A stretch of DNA of 64,000 nucleotides from Actinomadura craniellae. GTDB lineage: Bacteria > Actinomycetota > Actinomycetes > Streptosporangiales > Streptosporangiaceae. The translations under genes were made by a program, and so were the position numbers. The DNA lies in assembly GCF_003289645.1 (NCBI RefSeq), contig NZ_QLYX01000023.1, positions 34,385 through 98,384 of the forward strand, read 5' to 3'. The notes under the pieces were generated by a model that ran no database searches, was not told the origin of the DNA, and saw nothing but the letters and a program-made list of their open reading frames with translations. Every line of letters begins with the position of its first letter. Within the stretch, counting starts at the first letter, position 1. Positions 19,286 to 28,307 of the stretch are shown here, one piece after another.

Positions 19286-20428
19286 TCAGGGTTTGAGGGG
19301 GACGACGGCGCGGATGGTGGTGCCGTTGCCGGGGCGGCTGTTGACGGTCAGGCGGCCGCCGAGGAGTTCGGCGCGTTCGGCCATGCCGCGCAGGCCGTAG
19401 GAGTCGGGGCGGCGGCCGGGGGCGAAGACGTCCTGGATGGAGAAGCCCGTCCCGTCGTCGATCACCGCCAGCCGGACCTGGTCGGTGTCGTGTTCCAGGA
19501 CGATGTCGACGGTGGTCGCGGCGGCGTGCGCCAGGCAGTTGCCCACCGCCTCCTGCGCGATCCGGTAGAGGGCGGTCTGGATGTGGCCGGCCAGCGCGTC
19601 CTCCAGCTCGCCCGAGACCGCCACGGTGATGTCGAGCTCCCGCTGCCGGCTGCTCGCCTCCCGGGCGAGGGTGGCCAGCGCCGCGGACAGGCCGAGGTCG
19701 TCGAGCACCGGCGGGCGCAGCCCCCCGATCGCGGCCCGGGTCTCGGCCGCGGCCAGCTCGCACAGCTCCCGGGCCAGCACGATCTGCTCGCGCGCCTCCC
19801 GGTGGTGGTCAGGCAGCGCCCGGTCGGCCGCCGACAGGTGGAAGCCCAGGCTGGCCAGCCGCTGCGCGATCCCGTCGTGGATGTCGCGGACCAGCCGAGC
19901 CCGCTCAGCCTCCTGCACCTCCACCGCCCGCTCGGCGAACCGTTCCGCCGACAGCTCCCGCTCCTGGGCGGTGCGCAGCCGCCGGCCCGAGCACAGCACC
20001 GGCGCGAACAGCGCGGCCAGCGCGGTCACCAGTTCCAGGTCCTCGGGCAGGCAGCCGCCGGCCGACCGGACGTCGACGACCCCGATCGTGGCGCCCCCGC
20101 TGTACACCGGCACCGCCGCGCCCCGGCCGTCGGCGTGCCGCCGGGGCCGGCCGTGCGCCGCGACCCAGCCCACGTCTCCCTCGCCCAGCGGCACCGGGCC
20201 GGTACCGCCGCCCTCCAGCACCCGCTCGTCCTCGTCCAGCACGTGGACGTCGCAGAAGGTCAGGGCCGCCGCCGACCGCACCACCAGCCCGGCCAGTTCG
20301 GCGGACAGGTCCGGCAGCGCCCGGTCCGAGCAGGCCACCGTGACGATCCGCACCAGCAGGTCGGGGCCGCGCGCGGCCAGCAGTTCCAGCGCGGTCGCCG
20401 CGCCGGCCCGGTCCCGGCCCGCGTTCAC
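19286..20428 (-). CDS. GAF-domain sensor histidine kinase (NarX/DevS type)
   Basis: 380 aa. A GAF-like domain spans about 25-165 (VLDEDERVLEGG... AVPVYSGGATIGVVDVRS). The dimerisation/phosphoacceptor helix reads ARLVRDIHDGIAQRLASLGFHLSAA with the H in DIHDG, and the HATPase domain shows VGNCLAHA, VIDDGTGF and YGLRGMAERAELLGG. There is no membrane segment, so it is a cytoplasmic sensor. Its GTG start overlaps the stop of the response regulator by 4 bp (GTGA), so the pair is co-translated. The signal is unknown. Confidence 0.93.
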   Translation of the reverse strand: MNAGRDRAGAATALELLAARGPDLLVRIVTVACSDRALPDLSAELAGLVVRSAAALTFCDVHVLDEDERVLEGGGTGPVPLGEGDVGWVAAHGRPRRHADGRGAAVPVYSGGATIGVVDVRSAGGCLPEDLELVTALAALFAPVLCSGRRLRTAQERELSAERFAERAVEVQEAERARLVRDIHDGIAQRLASLGFHLSAADRALPDHHREAREQIVLARELCELAAAETRAAIGGLRPPVLDDLGLSAALATLAREASSRQRELDITVAVSGELEDALAGHIQTALYRIAQEAVGNCLAHAAATTVDIVLEHDTDQVRLAVIDDGTGFSIQDVFAPGRRPDSYGLRGMAERAELLGGRLTVNSRPGNGTTIRAVVPLKP

Positions 20429-21081
20429 CGGAACAGCCCCTCGCGGAGCGCGACGGCGATGGCGGCGGAGCGGTCGGTGACCTCGAGCTTGCGGTAGAGG
20501 GCGCGCAGGTGGCTCTTGACGGTCTCCTCGCTGACCACCAGCCGGGCCGCGATCGCCTTGTTGGACAGGCCTGCGACCAGCAGGGACAGCACTTCGCTCT
20601 CGCGCTGGGTGAGCCCGCGGTTGGCGCCGGGCCAGAACTCGCCGCGGTTGAGCCGGGCGGCGCTGGCCGCCATCCGGCCCGCCAGGGTGGGATCGACCAC
20701 CGTCTCCCCCTGCGCGACCTCCTCCAGCCGCCGGACCAGCTCCGGGCCGTCGACCCGTTTGAGCAGGTAGCCGCTGGCGCCGGCGCGCAGCGCCTCGAAG
20801 ACGTACTGTTCGTCGTCGTAGACCGACAGGAAGACGACCCGGCAGTTCACCGCCGGGCCGGTGATGCTGCGACACAGGTCCAGGCCGCTCTCCGGGCCGA
20901 GCCGCACGTCCAGCAGCACCACGTCCGGGCGCAGCGCGCTGACCAGCCGCGTCGCCTCGGCGGCCGTGCCGGCCTGGCCGACGACGCGGACGCGCCCGGC
21001 GAATCCGGCCAGCATCGCCTGCAGTCCGGCAAGGATCATCTCGTGGTCGTCGACGAGGACCACGCGTACGGGGGCGCCCAT
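20425..21081 (-). CDS. NarL/LuxR-family response regulator
   Basis: 218 aa. The receiver domain has VVLVDDHEMILAGL with the acidic pair, the phosphoacceptor Asp in VLLDVRLGPESG, and LLKR. The C-terminal LuxR-type HTH is LTQRESEVLSLLVAGLSNKAIAARLVVSEETVKSHLRALYRKLEV. Partner of the downstream GAF kinase. The gene is divergent from phosphoribulokinase; the shared 160-bp spacer holds a TTCACCC/GGGTGAA inverted repeat, so it may control prk. Confidence 0.95.
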   Translation of the reverse strand: MGAPVRVVLVDDHEMILAGLQAMLAGFAGRVRVVGQAGTAAEATRLVSALRPDVVLLDVRLGPESGLDLCRSITGPAVNCRVVFLSVYDDEQYVFEALRAGASGYLLKRVDGPELVRRLEEVAQGETVVDPTLAGRMAASAARLNRGEFWPGANRGLTQRESEVLSLLVAGLSNKAIAARLVVSEETVKSHLRALYRKLEVTDRSAAIAVALREGLFR

Positions 21082-21145
21082 TCCGGAAAGATAACAACCG
21101 CAAGCTACTCGCCAGTAGGTACCGGTGCACAAGGGCTCGCGTGAT

Positions 21146-21175
21146 TTCACCCATGCTCTCACCCCTACGGGTGAA
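21146..21175. promoter_or_regulatory. Inverted repeat between response regulator and prk
   Basis: TTCACCC (21146-21152) and GGGTGAA (21169-21175) with a 16-bp gap; CACCCCTACGGGTG forms an inner dyad. A plausible site for the divergent NarL-type regulator; not tested. Confidence 0.4.
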
Positions 21176-21242
21176 GAACGCCGGAACACCCCCGCCTACC
21201 GTCCAGTACGACAGCTGAACCGCCTGCGGACGGAGGAACCTG

Positions 21243-22202
21243 GTGCCCCATCGGATCGTGCATATGCTCCGGGCCCGCGGAACCAGCCGGCGCCCCGTCA
21301 TGCTCGCCATCGCCGGGGACAGCGCGGCGGGCAAGACCACGCTCACCAGGGGGCTCGTGCAGTGTCTGGGGGAGGACCGGATGACCGCGGTCTGCGTGGA
21401 CGACTACCACCGCTACGACCGCACGGAACGCAAGGACAAGCCGTTCACCGCGCTGCACCCCGACTGCAACTACGTCGAGATCATGGAGCAGCACCTGCAG
21501 CTGCTGGCCATGGGCGAGCCCATCCTCAAGCCGGTGTACGACCACTCCACCGGCGAGCTCGTCCGGCCCGAACTGGTCGAGCCGCGCGACTTCGTCATCA
21601 TCGAGGGGCTGCTTCCCCTGCACACCCGGATGGCGCGCGCCTGCTTCGACATCACCGTCTACCTCGACCCGCCGGAGCCGCTGCGGCACCAGTGGAAGAT
21701 CCAGCGTGACTGCGCCAAGCGCGGCTACACCCCCGACCAGGTGCGGGCCGAGCTGGACCGGCGCGAGCCCGAGAGCGCCGCGTTCATCCGCCCGCAGCGC
21801 CGCTGGGCCGACGTCGTGGTGAAGTTCGCCGAGGTCATCGGGCGCGACGACCCGCCCAACACCCCCCTCTCGGCCGAGCTGCTGCTGCGGCCGACCATCG
21901 ACCACCCCGAGCTGAGCGGCGTGCTCGACGACGCCGAGCACCGGGCGATGCACCTGAAACTGCACCGCGACACCGACGGCCGCCCGGTCGACGCACTGCA
22001 CGTCCACGGGTACGTTTCGCCCGAGGAGTCCGAGATCGTGAAGAAAGCCATCTGGGAGCGGCTGGACGTCGCCAGCGGCATCCCCCGGTCGCTGGGCCGG
22101 ATCGCCGACGGCGCCGACGACACCGTCAGCGATCCGCTGGCGATCACCCAGTTGCTGCTGCTCTACCACATGCTCGACGCGGACCGCCGCCGCGCGGCAT
22201 AG
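21243..22202 (+). CDS. prk: Phosphoribulokinase
   Basis: 319 aa. P-loop GDSAAGKTTL at about 25-34, then VDDYHRYDRTERKD, which holds the catalytic Asp, and FVIIEGLLPLHTRMAR. These are Prk signatures and not those of uridine kinase. It makes ribulose-1,5-bisphosphate from ribulose-5-phosphate and ATP, feeding the Rubisco encoded 5 kb away. The GTG start follows GGAGG. Together with cbbL/S/X/R it makes a nearly self-sufficient Calvin-cycle module. Confidence 0.9.
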   Translation: MPHRIVHMLRARGTSRRPVMLAIAGDSAAGKTTLTRGLVQCLGEDRMTAVCVDDYHRYDRTERKDKPFTALHPDCNYVEIMEQHLQLLAMGEPILKPVYDHSTGELVRPELVEPRDFVIIEGLLPLHTRMARACFDITVYLDPPEPLRHQWKIQRDCAKRGYTPDQVRAELDRREPESAAFIRPQRRWADVVVKFAEVIGRDDPPNTPLSAELLLRPTIDHPELSGVLDDAEHRAMHLKLHRDTDGRPVDALHVHGYVSPEESEIVKKAIWERLDVASGIPRSLGRIADGADDTVSDPLAITQLLLLYHMLDADRRRAA

Positions 22203-22217
22203 CCCACAGACCCGCAA

Positions 22218-22259
22218 GGTCGTGCGCAGGGCTCAGGTCACGGTCCGAGGCGCACGACC
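22218..22259. terminator. Hairpin after prk
   Basis: GGTCGTGCGC (22218-22227) pairs with GCGCACGACC (22250-22259); 22-nt loop; starts 15 bp after the stop. Confidence 0.5.
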
Positions 22260-22296
22260 GGGAGCGGCCGAGGAGGTGTCGGCCGTTCCCACGCGG

Positions 22297-22345
22297 CGCC
22301 GGGAGGGCACTGAGGTTCATTGCGGGCTCCTCAGCGCCCTCCCGG
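22297..22345. terminator. Strong bidirectional terminator between prk and the TelA operon
   Basis: An 18-bp stem (22297-22314 with 22328-22345; begins GCCGGGAGGGC) with one A-C mismatch and a 13-nt loop, between convergent transcription units. Confidence 0.7.
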
Positions 22346-22399
22346 CCACCCTCGGTCTTCCCGGCGGCCGGTGACGCCCCCGGCTCAGTCCCGGTGGGG

Positions 22400-23014
22400 C
22401 TACTCGGCCCGCCCGTCGCGATCTTGCAGGTACCGGGTCTGGTCCCGGAGCCGCCGGGCATCCGTCTCGTAGACCCGCTCGGCCGTCTCCAGCAGCTGCG
22501 CCGCGATCAGGTCGAGCTGGGCGGCCAGTTCCTCGGCGGCGCTGCGCCGGCCGCCCGGAGTCCGCCCGGAGGCGAACCAGCCGGGCAGGTTGAGGTAGGT
22601 CTCGAACCCCTCCGGCAGGTCGGTGCGGACGACCCGGGCGATCTCGTACCGCGCGTCGGGGTCCAGGGACAGCACCTCCCGGCGCGCCAGCAGCTCGCGC
22701 ACCAGCCCCACGATCTCGCCGAACCTGACCATGGCCCCCGGCGGCACCCGGCCGGCCTGCCCGGCCACCCGCTCCACCAGCACCTCCAGGTCCGCGCGCA
22801 ACCGGCCGGACTCGGCCGCGGTGTCGTCGAGCACCAGCACGACCCGCTCCGGCGGCGCGGCCAGCGCCCCGGCCGCGTACAGCCCCGCCACCACGAACAG
22901 CCAGTACGGCCCGGCCAGCCCCGCCAGGTGCAGCCCGAGCCCGGCCAGCCCGCAGGCCGAGCCGGCGAGGTTCTTGGTCGAGCCGAGATAGGCCCAGGCC
23001 CTACTGGTAGCCAC
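22400..23014 (-). CDS. Membrane-anchored protein of the TelA operon
   Basis: 204 aa, not assigned to a family. Two hydrophobic stretches (about 15-52) are followed by a soluble, mostly helical region (RVVLVLDDTAAESGRLRADLEVLVERVAGQ... SAAEELAAQLDLIAAQLLETAERVYETDARRLRDQTRYLQDRDG), probably with coiled-coil character. The GTG start lies 14 bp inside the vWA gene, so it is the last, coupled cistron of a four-gene operon. Likely a membrane scaffold for that system. Confidence 0.7.
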   Translation of the reverse strand: MATSRAWAYLGSTKNLAGSACGLAGLGLHLAGLAGPYWLFVVAGLYAAGALAAPPERVVLVLDDTAAESGRLRADLEVLVERVAGQAGRVPPGAMVRFGEIVGLVRELLARREVLSLDPDARYEIARVVRTDLPEGFETYLNLPGWFASGRTPGGRRSAAEELAAQLDLIAAQLLETAERVYETDARRLRDQTRYLQDRDGRAE

Positions 23015-24593
23015 GGATCTCCCGGAAGACGGTCGCCAGGGACTGCGACCGCGCGTCGAAGGTACGGCCGCCGGTCAGCCGGGCGAGCTCGGCCATCTCG
23101 TCGGCCCTCGCCTCGCCGAACAGCACCGCGAACACCGGCACGGCGCGCGGCCCCTCCGGCAGCCCGGCGTGGAACAGCCGGAACTGGGCCAGGCGGGTGC
23201 CCGCGGTGTTCTCCCCGTCGCTCATCAACACGATCGAGGTGTACCGGTCGGGGTCGCGGGCGGCCTGCTCCCCGGCGACCCGGTAGGCGGCGGCCAGGCT
23301 GTCATAGATGGCGGTGCCGCCCCGCGGGTTCCGTAGCGCGCCCGCGTAGTTCCTGATCCGGGCCAGTTCGGCCGCCGGATCGCGCTCGGGGATGACGTAG
23401 GACACCGGTCTCCCGGGCCGGCTGTTGAAGAGCATGAGCGTCACCTCCTCCCGGTTGTGGAACCGCTGGAACCGGCCGGCCAGGCTGCCGTCGGCGCCGG
23501 TCAGCGCGGTCAGCGCGGAGCGCAGCCCCGCGATCCGGTCCCCGGCCATCGACCCGGAGACGTCCAGGACGTAGATCGTGCGGGCGGGCCGCCGGAACTC
23601 GTCGTAGTACGCGGCCACCAGCGTGTCCACCGCGTCGAGGCGGGAGGGGAACGGCAGCTCGGGCGGGCTCTCCCCGAACCTCGCCTCCGGCCGGACCTCG
23701 GGCACCGCCGGCCGGCGGTGCGTCCGGGACATGATCTGGCGCTGCACCTCGGGGCGCCGCAGGTAGCCGGTCAGCCTGGCATGGGCGTCACGGGCGGCCG
23801 CGGGCGCCGAGGCCAGCAGGGTCAGCGGGTAGTCCGCGGTGATCACCCCGTCCCGCGGACGGATGATCGTGAACTGTTCAGGCAGCCGGCCCGACGCGTT
23901 CAGCGCCAGCAGCTCCGACTCGTAGTTGAACATGCCGTCCACCTCGGCCCCCGCCGAGTTCCGGTCCACCAGCCGCTCCGACAGCCAGCCCGAGGATCCG
24001 GAGGTGAGCCGCTGGGCGGAGAAGAACCGCTTCAGCCCGGGGGCCTGCGCCCGGATGGCGGCGGCGTCCAGCGCTGTCCCGCTACCGGACAGGGCCGCGG
24101 TCACCGCCACCAGGGTGGAGAAACCGGAGTTGGAGGCGGCCGGGCTGGTCATGCCGTAGCCGAACCGTCCCTTCCCGGCGGCGTCGGCGATCTCGGCCCA
24201 GGTCGGCGGCGTGGCGTCCCAGCCGAGCTGGGACGCCACGGAGGCGCGCAGGCCCAGCACCACCGGCGACCGCATCGTCCGGACGGAGGTGCCCAGCTTG
24301 GCCCGGGCACCGGTGTGCAGCGTCAGGTACCGGTCGGAAGAGAACCAGACGGCCTCGTACCGGCCGTCGGCCTTGCCGTCCAGCACCCGCTGCACGCCGT
24401 CGAGGGTGCCCGCGAAGTCCAGCTCCACCTCCACCCCGATCTCGTCCTCGGCCTGTTCGAGGATCGGCCGCAGGTCGGCGAGCTCGCTGCCGGCCAGCAC
24501 GCGCAGGGTGGTCTCGTCCTCGCCCAGGTCGACGTCACAGGCCGCCGTGACGGCCAGCAGCGTCAGCGCGGCCAGCGCCGCCCGGAGCCTCAC
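23001..24593 (-). CDS. Substrate-binding and vWA domain lipoprotein
   Basis: 530 aa. A lipoprotein signal ends TAAC at about residue 19. Residues about 25-320 are periplasmic-binding-protein-like (LRVLAGSELADLRPILEQAEDEIGVEVELDFAGT, SNSGFSTLVAV, DYPLTLLAS). The C-terminal part is a von Willebrand factor A domain with an intact MIDAS: DVSGSMAGDRI, then GGTAIYDSL and LMSDGENTAG. It overlaps TelA by 4 bp and the next gene by 14 bp. It may bind a ligand or metal outside the membrane; the ligand is unknown. Confidence 0.85.
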   Translation of the reverse strand: MRLRAALAALTLLAVTAACDVDLGEDETTLRVLAGSELADLRPILEQAEDEIGVEVELDFAGTLDGVQRVLDGKADGRYEAVWFSSDRYLTLHTGARAKLGTSVRTMRSPVVLGLRASVASQLGWDATPPTWAEIADAAGKGRFGYGMTSPAASNSGFSTLVAVTAALSGSGTALDAAAIRAQAPGLKRFFSAQRLTSGSSGWLSERLVDRNSAGAEVDGMFNYESELLALNASGRLPEQFTIIRPRDGVITADYPLTLLASAPAAARDAHARLTGYLRRPEVQRQIMSRTHRRPAVPEVRPEARFGESPPELPFPSRLDAVDTLVAAYYDEFRRPARTIYVLDVSGSMAGDRIAGLRSALTALTGADGSLAGRFQRFHNREEVTLMLFNSRPGRPVSYVIPERDPAAELARIRNYAGALRNPRGGTAIYDSLAAAYRVAGEQAARDPDRYTSIVLMSDGENTAGTRLAQFRLFHAGLPEGPRAVPVFAVLFGEARADEMAELARLTGGRTFDARSQSLATVFREIRGYQ

Positions 24594-25762
24594 GCGCCGG
24601 ACTCCTCGCCACGGTGGCGGGCGCGCTCCAGATGGGCGCCCGCCCGGGTGAGTTCGGCGCCGAGCGCGTCCACGGTGGCCTGCATGCTGGTCAGGGACTG
24701 GGCGCGGAAGCCGTCGATCGCGTCGATCGTCTGGTAGATCTGCTCGAACGAGCGGCGCAGCGTCTCGACCCCGACGGCCGGGTCGGCCGCGATCTGCTGG
24801 ATCTGCGCGCTCTGCCCGGCGAGCATCTCGGCGTTGGCCCGGATCAGGTCCTCGGTCGTGCCGCGCAGCGCGCCCACCTGTTCGATGACCTGTTTCTGGT
24901 TGGCGAGCGCGGCGGCGACGGTGACCGCGATCCGCAGCGCGGAGACCGTGGTGGACGCGGCCCGGTCCACCCCCTTGATCAGCTCGTCGTTGTTGCGCCG
25001 CACCGCGTCCAGGGCCAGGTAGCCCTGGGCGCAGACGGCGAGCTGGGTGAGCAGGTCCTGGTGCCGCTGCCGGACGGGGAAGAGCACGTCGGCGCGGAGC
25101 GCGTCGGCCGCGGCCGGGTCGGCGGTCTCGGCGACGGCCCGTTCCACGGCGGTGTCGACGGCCTGGGCGTACACGGCGTGCTCCTGCAACCGCCCCATGG
25201 TCCGCCACAGGTCGGCGCGCTCGTTCTGGATGGCCGCGTTGTCGCGGCGCAGCTCGTCCTGGCCGGACCGGAGCGACATCACGATCTTGTTGATGTTGGT
25301 GTTCGCCGACTGGTAGCGGGAGACGAAGTCGCGCAGCGCGTTGCCGAACGGCAGCCGCGACAGCAACCGGCGGGCCGTCGGCCGGCCGGCGTCCTTGGGG
25401 TCGAGGTCTTCGACGGTCCGGCGCAGCTCGACCAGGCCCTGGGCGACCCGCTGCTGGGCGCTCCGGTCCGCGCCCTTGGCCGCGGCCAGCGACGCCACCG
25501 TGCGGTCGAGCATCCGGTCGGCGGCCCGGGCGGAGGTGCGCATCTCCCCGTCGCCCAGTGCGGTGACCTCCCCCGCCCGGGTGACGAACTCGGGCGAGCG
25601 GGGGTCGAGGCCGGTGAGCACGCCGGCGAACTCGGCCGCCCGGCGGCCGAGTTCGACGCGGGTGTCCCCGTCCACCGGGATGAGCGTCGCGGCCCGCTCC
25701 GCCGGAATCGGTTCGACCGGTTCGGGCGGGGTGAGGACCAGGTCGGCGCCGGTCTCTGCCAT
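24590..25762 (-). CDS. TelA-like toxic anion resistance protein
   Basis: 390 aa, soluble and almost fully helical. Family segments are LPFGNALRDFVSRYQSANTNINKIVMSLRSGQDEL, VCAQGYLALDAVRRNNDELIKGVDRAASTTVSALRIAV and the long terminal helix. TelA/KlaA proteins are tied to tellurite resistance and to Ter-type stress systems. The ATG at 25760-25762 follows GGAG. It is the second gene of the operon, 31 bp after the first and overlapping the third. Name by homology; tellurite resistance itself is not implied. Confidence 0.9.
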   Translation of the reverse strand: MAETGADLVLTPPEPVEPIPAERAATLIPVDGDTRVELGRRAAEFAGVLTGLDPRSPEFVTRAGEVTALGDGEMRTSARAADRMLDRTVASLAAAKGADRSAQQRVAQGLVELRRTVEDLDPKDAGRPTARRLLSRLPFGNALRDFVSRYQSANTNINKIVMSLRSGQDELRRDNAAIQNERADLWRTMGRLQEHAVYAQAVDTAVERAVAETADPAAADALRADVLFPVRQRHQDLLTQLAVCAQGYLALDAVRRNNDELIKGVDRAASTTVSALRIAVTVAAALANQKQVIEQVGALRGTTEDLIRANAEMLAGQSAQIQQIAADPAVGVETLRRSFEQIYQTIDAIDGFRAQSLTSMQATVDALGAELTRAGAHLERARHRGEESGA

Positions 25763-25793
25763 GTTCGGGAACTCCAGTCGCTCGCGGACGCGG

Positions 25794-26867
25794 CTAGGGC
25801 GGGCCATAGCCCTGCTCGATGCCGCGCACCAGGTTCTCGAGGGTGCCGTAGGAGGGGGTGTCGACGACGTCGACGAGGTCCGCGGTCACCGGCACCCGGT
25901 TCTCGGCGACGACCTTCGCGAACCGGGCGGCGTCGGCGGTGCGCAGGCCGTGCCGGGCGGCCGCCTGCTGGAGCGCGGGATCGGAGGTGAGCAGCCGGCC
26001 CACCCGGTCGCCGCCGGAGTTCAGCGGAACCAGCGTGTGCTTGGACACCACGGTCGGCGACGGGTACATCAGCACCATCCCCGGCCGGATCTGCCCGGTG
26101 ACGGCCCGCCCGACGAACTGGGCCTCGTAGATGCAGACCAGCGGCGTCTTGCCCATCCCCACCGCCAGGTAGTCCTCGAAGGGGCCCTCGCTGGAGTTCT
26201 CGCTGTAGCCCTGGTCGAGGAAGAGCCGCGACAGCAGCGGCAGCACCCGGCGCTCGGCCTCGGCGCCCTGCACGATCGCGTCCCCGTTGGCCACGTGGCT
26301 GACGAGCGACAGGTACATGGCCGCGGAGTTGGAGTCGCGCACGTCGGTGGTGGAGACCAGCACGTTCTTGCGCACCGGGTAGGCGGTGTTGCCCCTGATC
26401 TGGTCCCAGCGGGTGCCCTTCTCCACCAGTTCCAGGTAGCGGCGGACGTCGAAGATCCAGATGCCGCCCGCGCCCCGGCGTGCCACGCCCGCCCCGGCGA
26501 GGACATCGACGATCGGCTGGAAGCTGGCGATCGCCATCGGCGTGGAGAACGGCGCGTACTTGGCCGTCCGGCCGTGCCGGCGCAGGATCTGCTCGGCGGC
26601 GGGCGCCCCGCCAGGGAAGGCGAAGGCGTAGTTGTCAAGGTTGACGGTGGTGGCGATCTGCCGGGACCCGGCCGGGTCCACCTCGACGCGCAGCCCATGC
26701 CGGGCGAACGCGTCCCGGACGGCCGGGTCGGCGAAGAACGGGAGCTTCTCCGAGCCGATCACGCCTCGGACGGTGACCGTGTCCGAGGCCCCCCGGCCCA
26801 GCACGATCGCGATGATGACCCCGATGGCGAGCCCCGTCGCCAGTATTAGGGAGAGAACCCTTTTCAT
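25794..26867 (-). CDS. Membrane-anchored extracytoplasmic substrate-binding-like protein
   Basis: 357 aa. One N-terminal transmembrane anchor (VLSLILATGLAIGVIIAIVLG) without a lipobox, then a binding-protein-like body (VIGSEKLPFFADPAVRDAFARHGLRVEVDPAGS, NTAYPVRKNVLVSTTDVRDSNSAAMYLSLV). First gene of the TelA operon. The fold resembles the first half of the vWA lipoprotein's binding domain, so the two may act together on one ligand. Confidence 0.75.
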   Translation of the reverse strand: MKRVLSLILATGLAIGVIIAIVLGRGASDTVTVRGVIGSEKLPFFADPAVRDAFARHGLRVEVDPAGSRQIATTVNLDNYAFAFPGGAPAAEQILRRHGRTAKYAPFSTPMAIASFQPIVDVLAGAGVARRGAGGIWIFDVRRYLELVEKGTRWDQIRGNTAYPVRKNVLVSTTDVRDSNSAAMYLSLVSHVANGDAIVQGAEAERRVLPLLSRLFLDQGYSENSSEGPFEDYLAVGMGKTPLVCIYEAQFVGRAVTGQIRPGMVLMYPSPTVVSKHTLVPLNSGGDRVGRLLTSDPALQQAAARHGLRTADAARFAKVVAENRVPVTADLVDVVDTPSYGTLENLVRGIEQGYGPP

Positions 26868-26943
26868 TTACCGCCCAGGATGGGCAGGCCGAAAGACCCC
26901 TGGGCAAGCCGAACATGGCGCGAAGGTAAAAGGATAGAAAAAT

Positions 26944-27249
26944 TCAGTCCGATGGGCGGCGGAGCAGCCTGTTCAACGCCGCCGCAACCTCTTCGGAAAG
27001 GCCCGGAGCGGGCTCGGCGGGCTCGGTGGAACGGACGGCCTCGCGGACATGCCCGCAGTCACGGCACTCGACCTCGCCCAGCCGGCAGATCAGCGCCACC
27101 GACCCGCAGGAGGCGCACCGGTCGAGTTCGGCCGCCTCCTGGCAGCCAGGGCAGATCAACACCTGGCGGTCGGCCCGGACCCCACGCCGCCACGGGCTCG
27201 GCCCCCGGGTGGGGTCGGTCTGCCGCGCCCCGCAGCGGAAGCAGGGCAT
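26944..27249 (-). CDS. Zinc-ribbon protein
   Basis: 101 aa with four CxxC knuckles (CFRC, CPGC, CASC, CRDC), i.e. two predicted zinc ribbons, then an acidic tail with a final helix. It lies 53 bp upstream of nothing obvious on its strand and 76 bp after the TelA operon promoter region, so it is probably a separate small unit. Function unknown; a nucleic-acid or protein contact is plausible. Confidence 0.7.
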   Translation of the reverse strand: MPCFRCGARQTDPTRGPSPWRRGVRADRQVLICPGCQEAAELDRCASCGSVALICRLGEVECRDCGHVREAVRSTEPAEPAPGLSEEVAAALNRLLRRPSD

Positions 27250-27301
27250 CGCGCCTCCCGTAAGGGAGGGGCGGGCCCGGCTCGCGGGCCCGCCCCGACG
27301 A

Positions 27302-27760
27302 TCACAGTCCGGCGAGCGCCTTGCGGTACTCGTCGATGTCGCGCGCGTCCGGAATCGCGTTCACGACCTTCCAGCGCACCACGCCCTCGGTGTCGATGAT
27401 GAAGGTGCCGCGCACGGCGAGCCCCTTCTCCTCGTCGAAGACGCCGTAGCGCTGCGCGGTCCCGCCGTGCGGCCAGAAGTCCGCCAGCAGCGGGAACTGG
27501 TACTTCTCCTGGTCGGCCCACGCCCGCAGGGAGAACACCGAGTCAACGGAGACCGCGAGGACCTGGACGTCGTCACCGCCAAGGCTCGGCAGTTCGTCGC
27601 GGACCGTGCACAGTTCACCGGTGCAGACACCGCTGAACGCCAGCGGGTAAAAAATAAGGACGACATTCTTCTGCCCGCGGTAATCGGACAGTTTCACCGG
27701 AGTTCCGTGCTGGTCCTTCAGCTCGAAATCCGGAGCGACGCCCCCTACCTCGACCGCCAT
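27302..27760 (-). CDS. ahpE: AhpE-type peroxiredoxin
   Basis: 152 aa. The peroxidatic Cys is C46 in FYPLAFSGVC; a further Cys, C51 (CTGELC), could resolve, which M. tuberculosis AhpE lacks. FPLLADFWPHGGTAQRYGVFDEEKGLAVRGTFIID matches AhpE closely. The ATG has a perfect AAGGAG. Reduces hydroperoxides in the cytoplasm. The neighbouring DUF3052 and aceE genes repeat the M. tuberculosis order. Confidence 0.9.
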   Translation of the reverse strand: MAVEVGGVAPDFELKDQHGTPVKLSDYRGQKNVVLIFYPLAFSGVCTGELCTVRDELPSLGGDDVQVLAVSVDSVFSLRAWADQEKYQFPLLADFWPHGGTAQRYGVFDEEKGLAVRGTFIIDTEGVVRWKVVNAIPDARDIDEYRKALAGL

Positions 27761-27878
27761 TGCACTCCTTGTGGCTCTTCCCCACGGACGGCGTGGGGCG
27801 ACGATGCGCGCCAGGCGCGCTTTGATCACGCCCAGTCTGCCACCGTGGCGGTCACCACCTGGCCGGCCACCCCTGCGG

Positions 27879-28307
27879 CTACTTACGCACCTTGGGGGCG
27901 ACGAGACGGGTGCCGGACCATTCCGGTGCGGCGCTCAGGCTGCTGGTCTGCGACAGGCCCGCGGTGGGGGCCGCCTCGCCGACGTCGCTCGGCTCGACGT
28001 GACCGTCCCGGCCCGCCTTGGGCGTCAGCAGCCAGATGTGGCCCCCGTCGGCGAGCCCGGTGCGCGCGTCGACCAGGCCGTCGACCAGGTCGCCGTCCTC
28101 GTCACGCCACCACAGCACGACGACGTCGACCACGTCTTCGTAGTCCTCGTCGACCAGTTCACCCGAGGTCACCGCCTCGATGGACTCACGCAGTTCCTCG
28201 TCGCAGTCGTCGTCGTAGCCGATCTCCTGCACCACCTGGTTCGGCTTGAAACCGAGCCGTTCGGCCAGGCTGCGCTCAGACTGCGCCTGACCCGCGGTCG
28301 CGCTCAC
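27879..28307 (-). CDS. DUF3052 family protein
   Basis: 142 aa, acidic. Characteristic segments are LAERLGFKPNQVVQEIGYDDDCDEELRESIE and VVDVVVLWWRDEDGDLVDGLVDARTGLADGGHIWLLTPKAG. Equivalent to Rv2239c, which also lies between ahpE and aceE. Function unknown. The GTG follows GGGAGG. The 289 bp upstream (28308-28596) are intergenic; an AT-richer patch near 28440-28475 is a possible promoter. Confidence 0.9.
   Translation of the reverse strand: MSATAGQAQSERSLAERLGFKPNQVVQEIGYDDDCDEELRESIEAVTSGELVDEDYEDVVDVVVLWWRDEDGDLVDGLVDARTGLADGGHIWLLTPKAGRDGHVEPSDVGEAAPTAGLSQTSSLSAAPEWSGTRLVAPKVRK

Noticed and set aside
21243..22202. Uridine kinase annotation for the P-loop kinase
   Set aside because: The VDDYHRYDR motif and the neighbouring Rubisco genes favour phosphoribulokinase.
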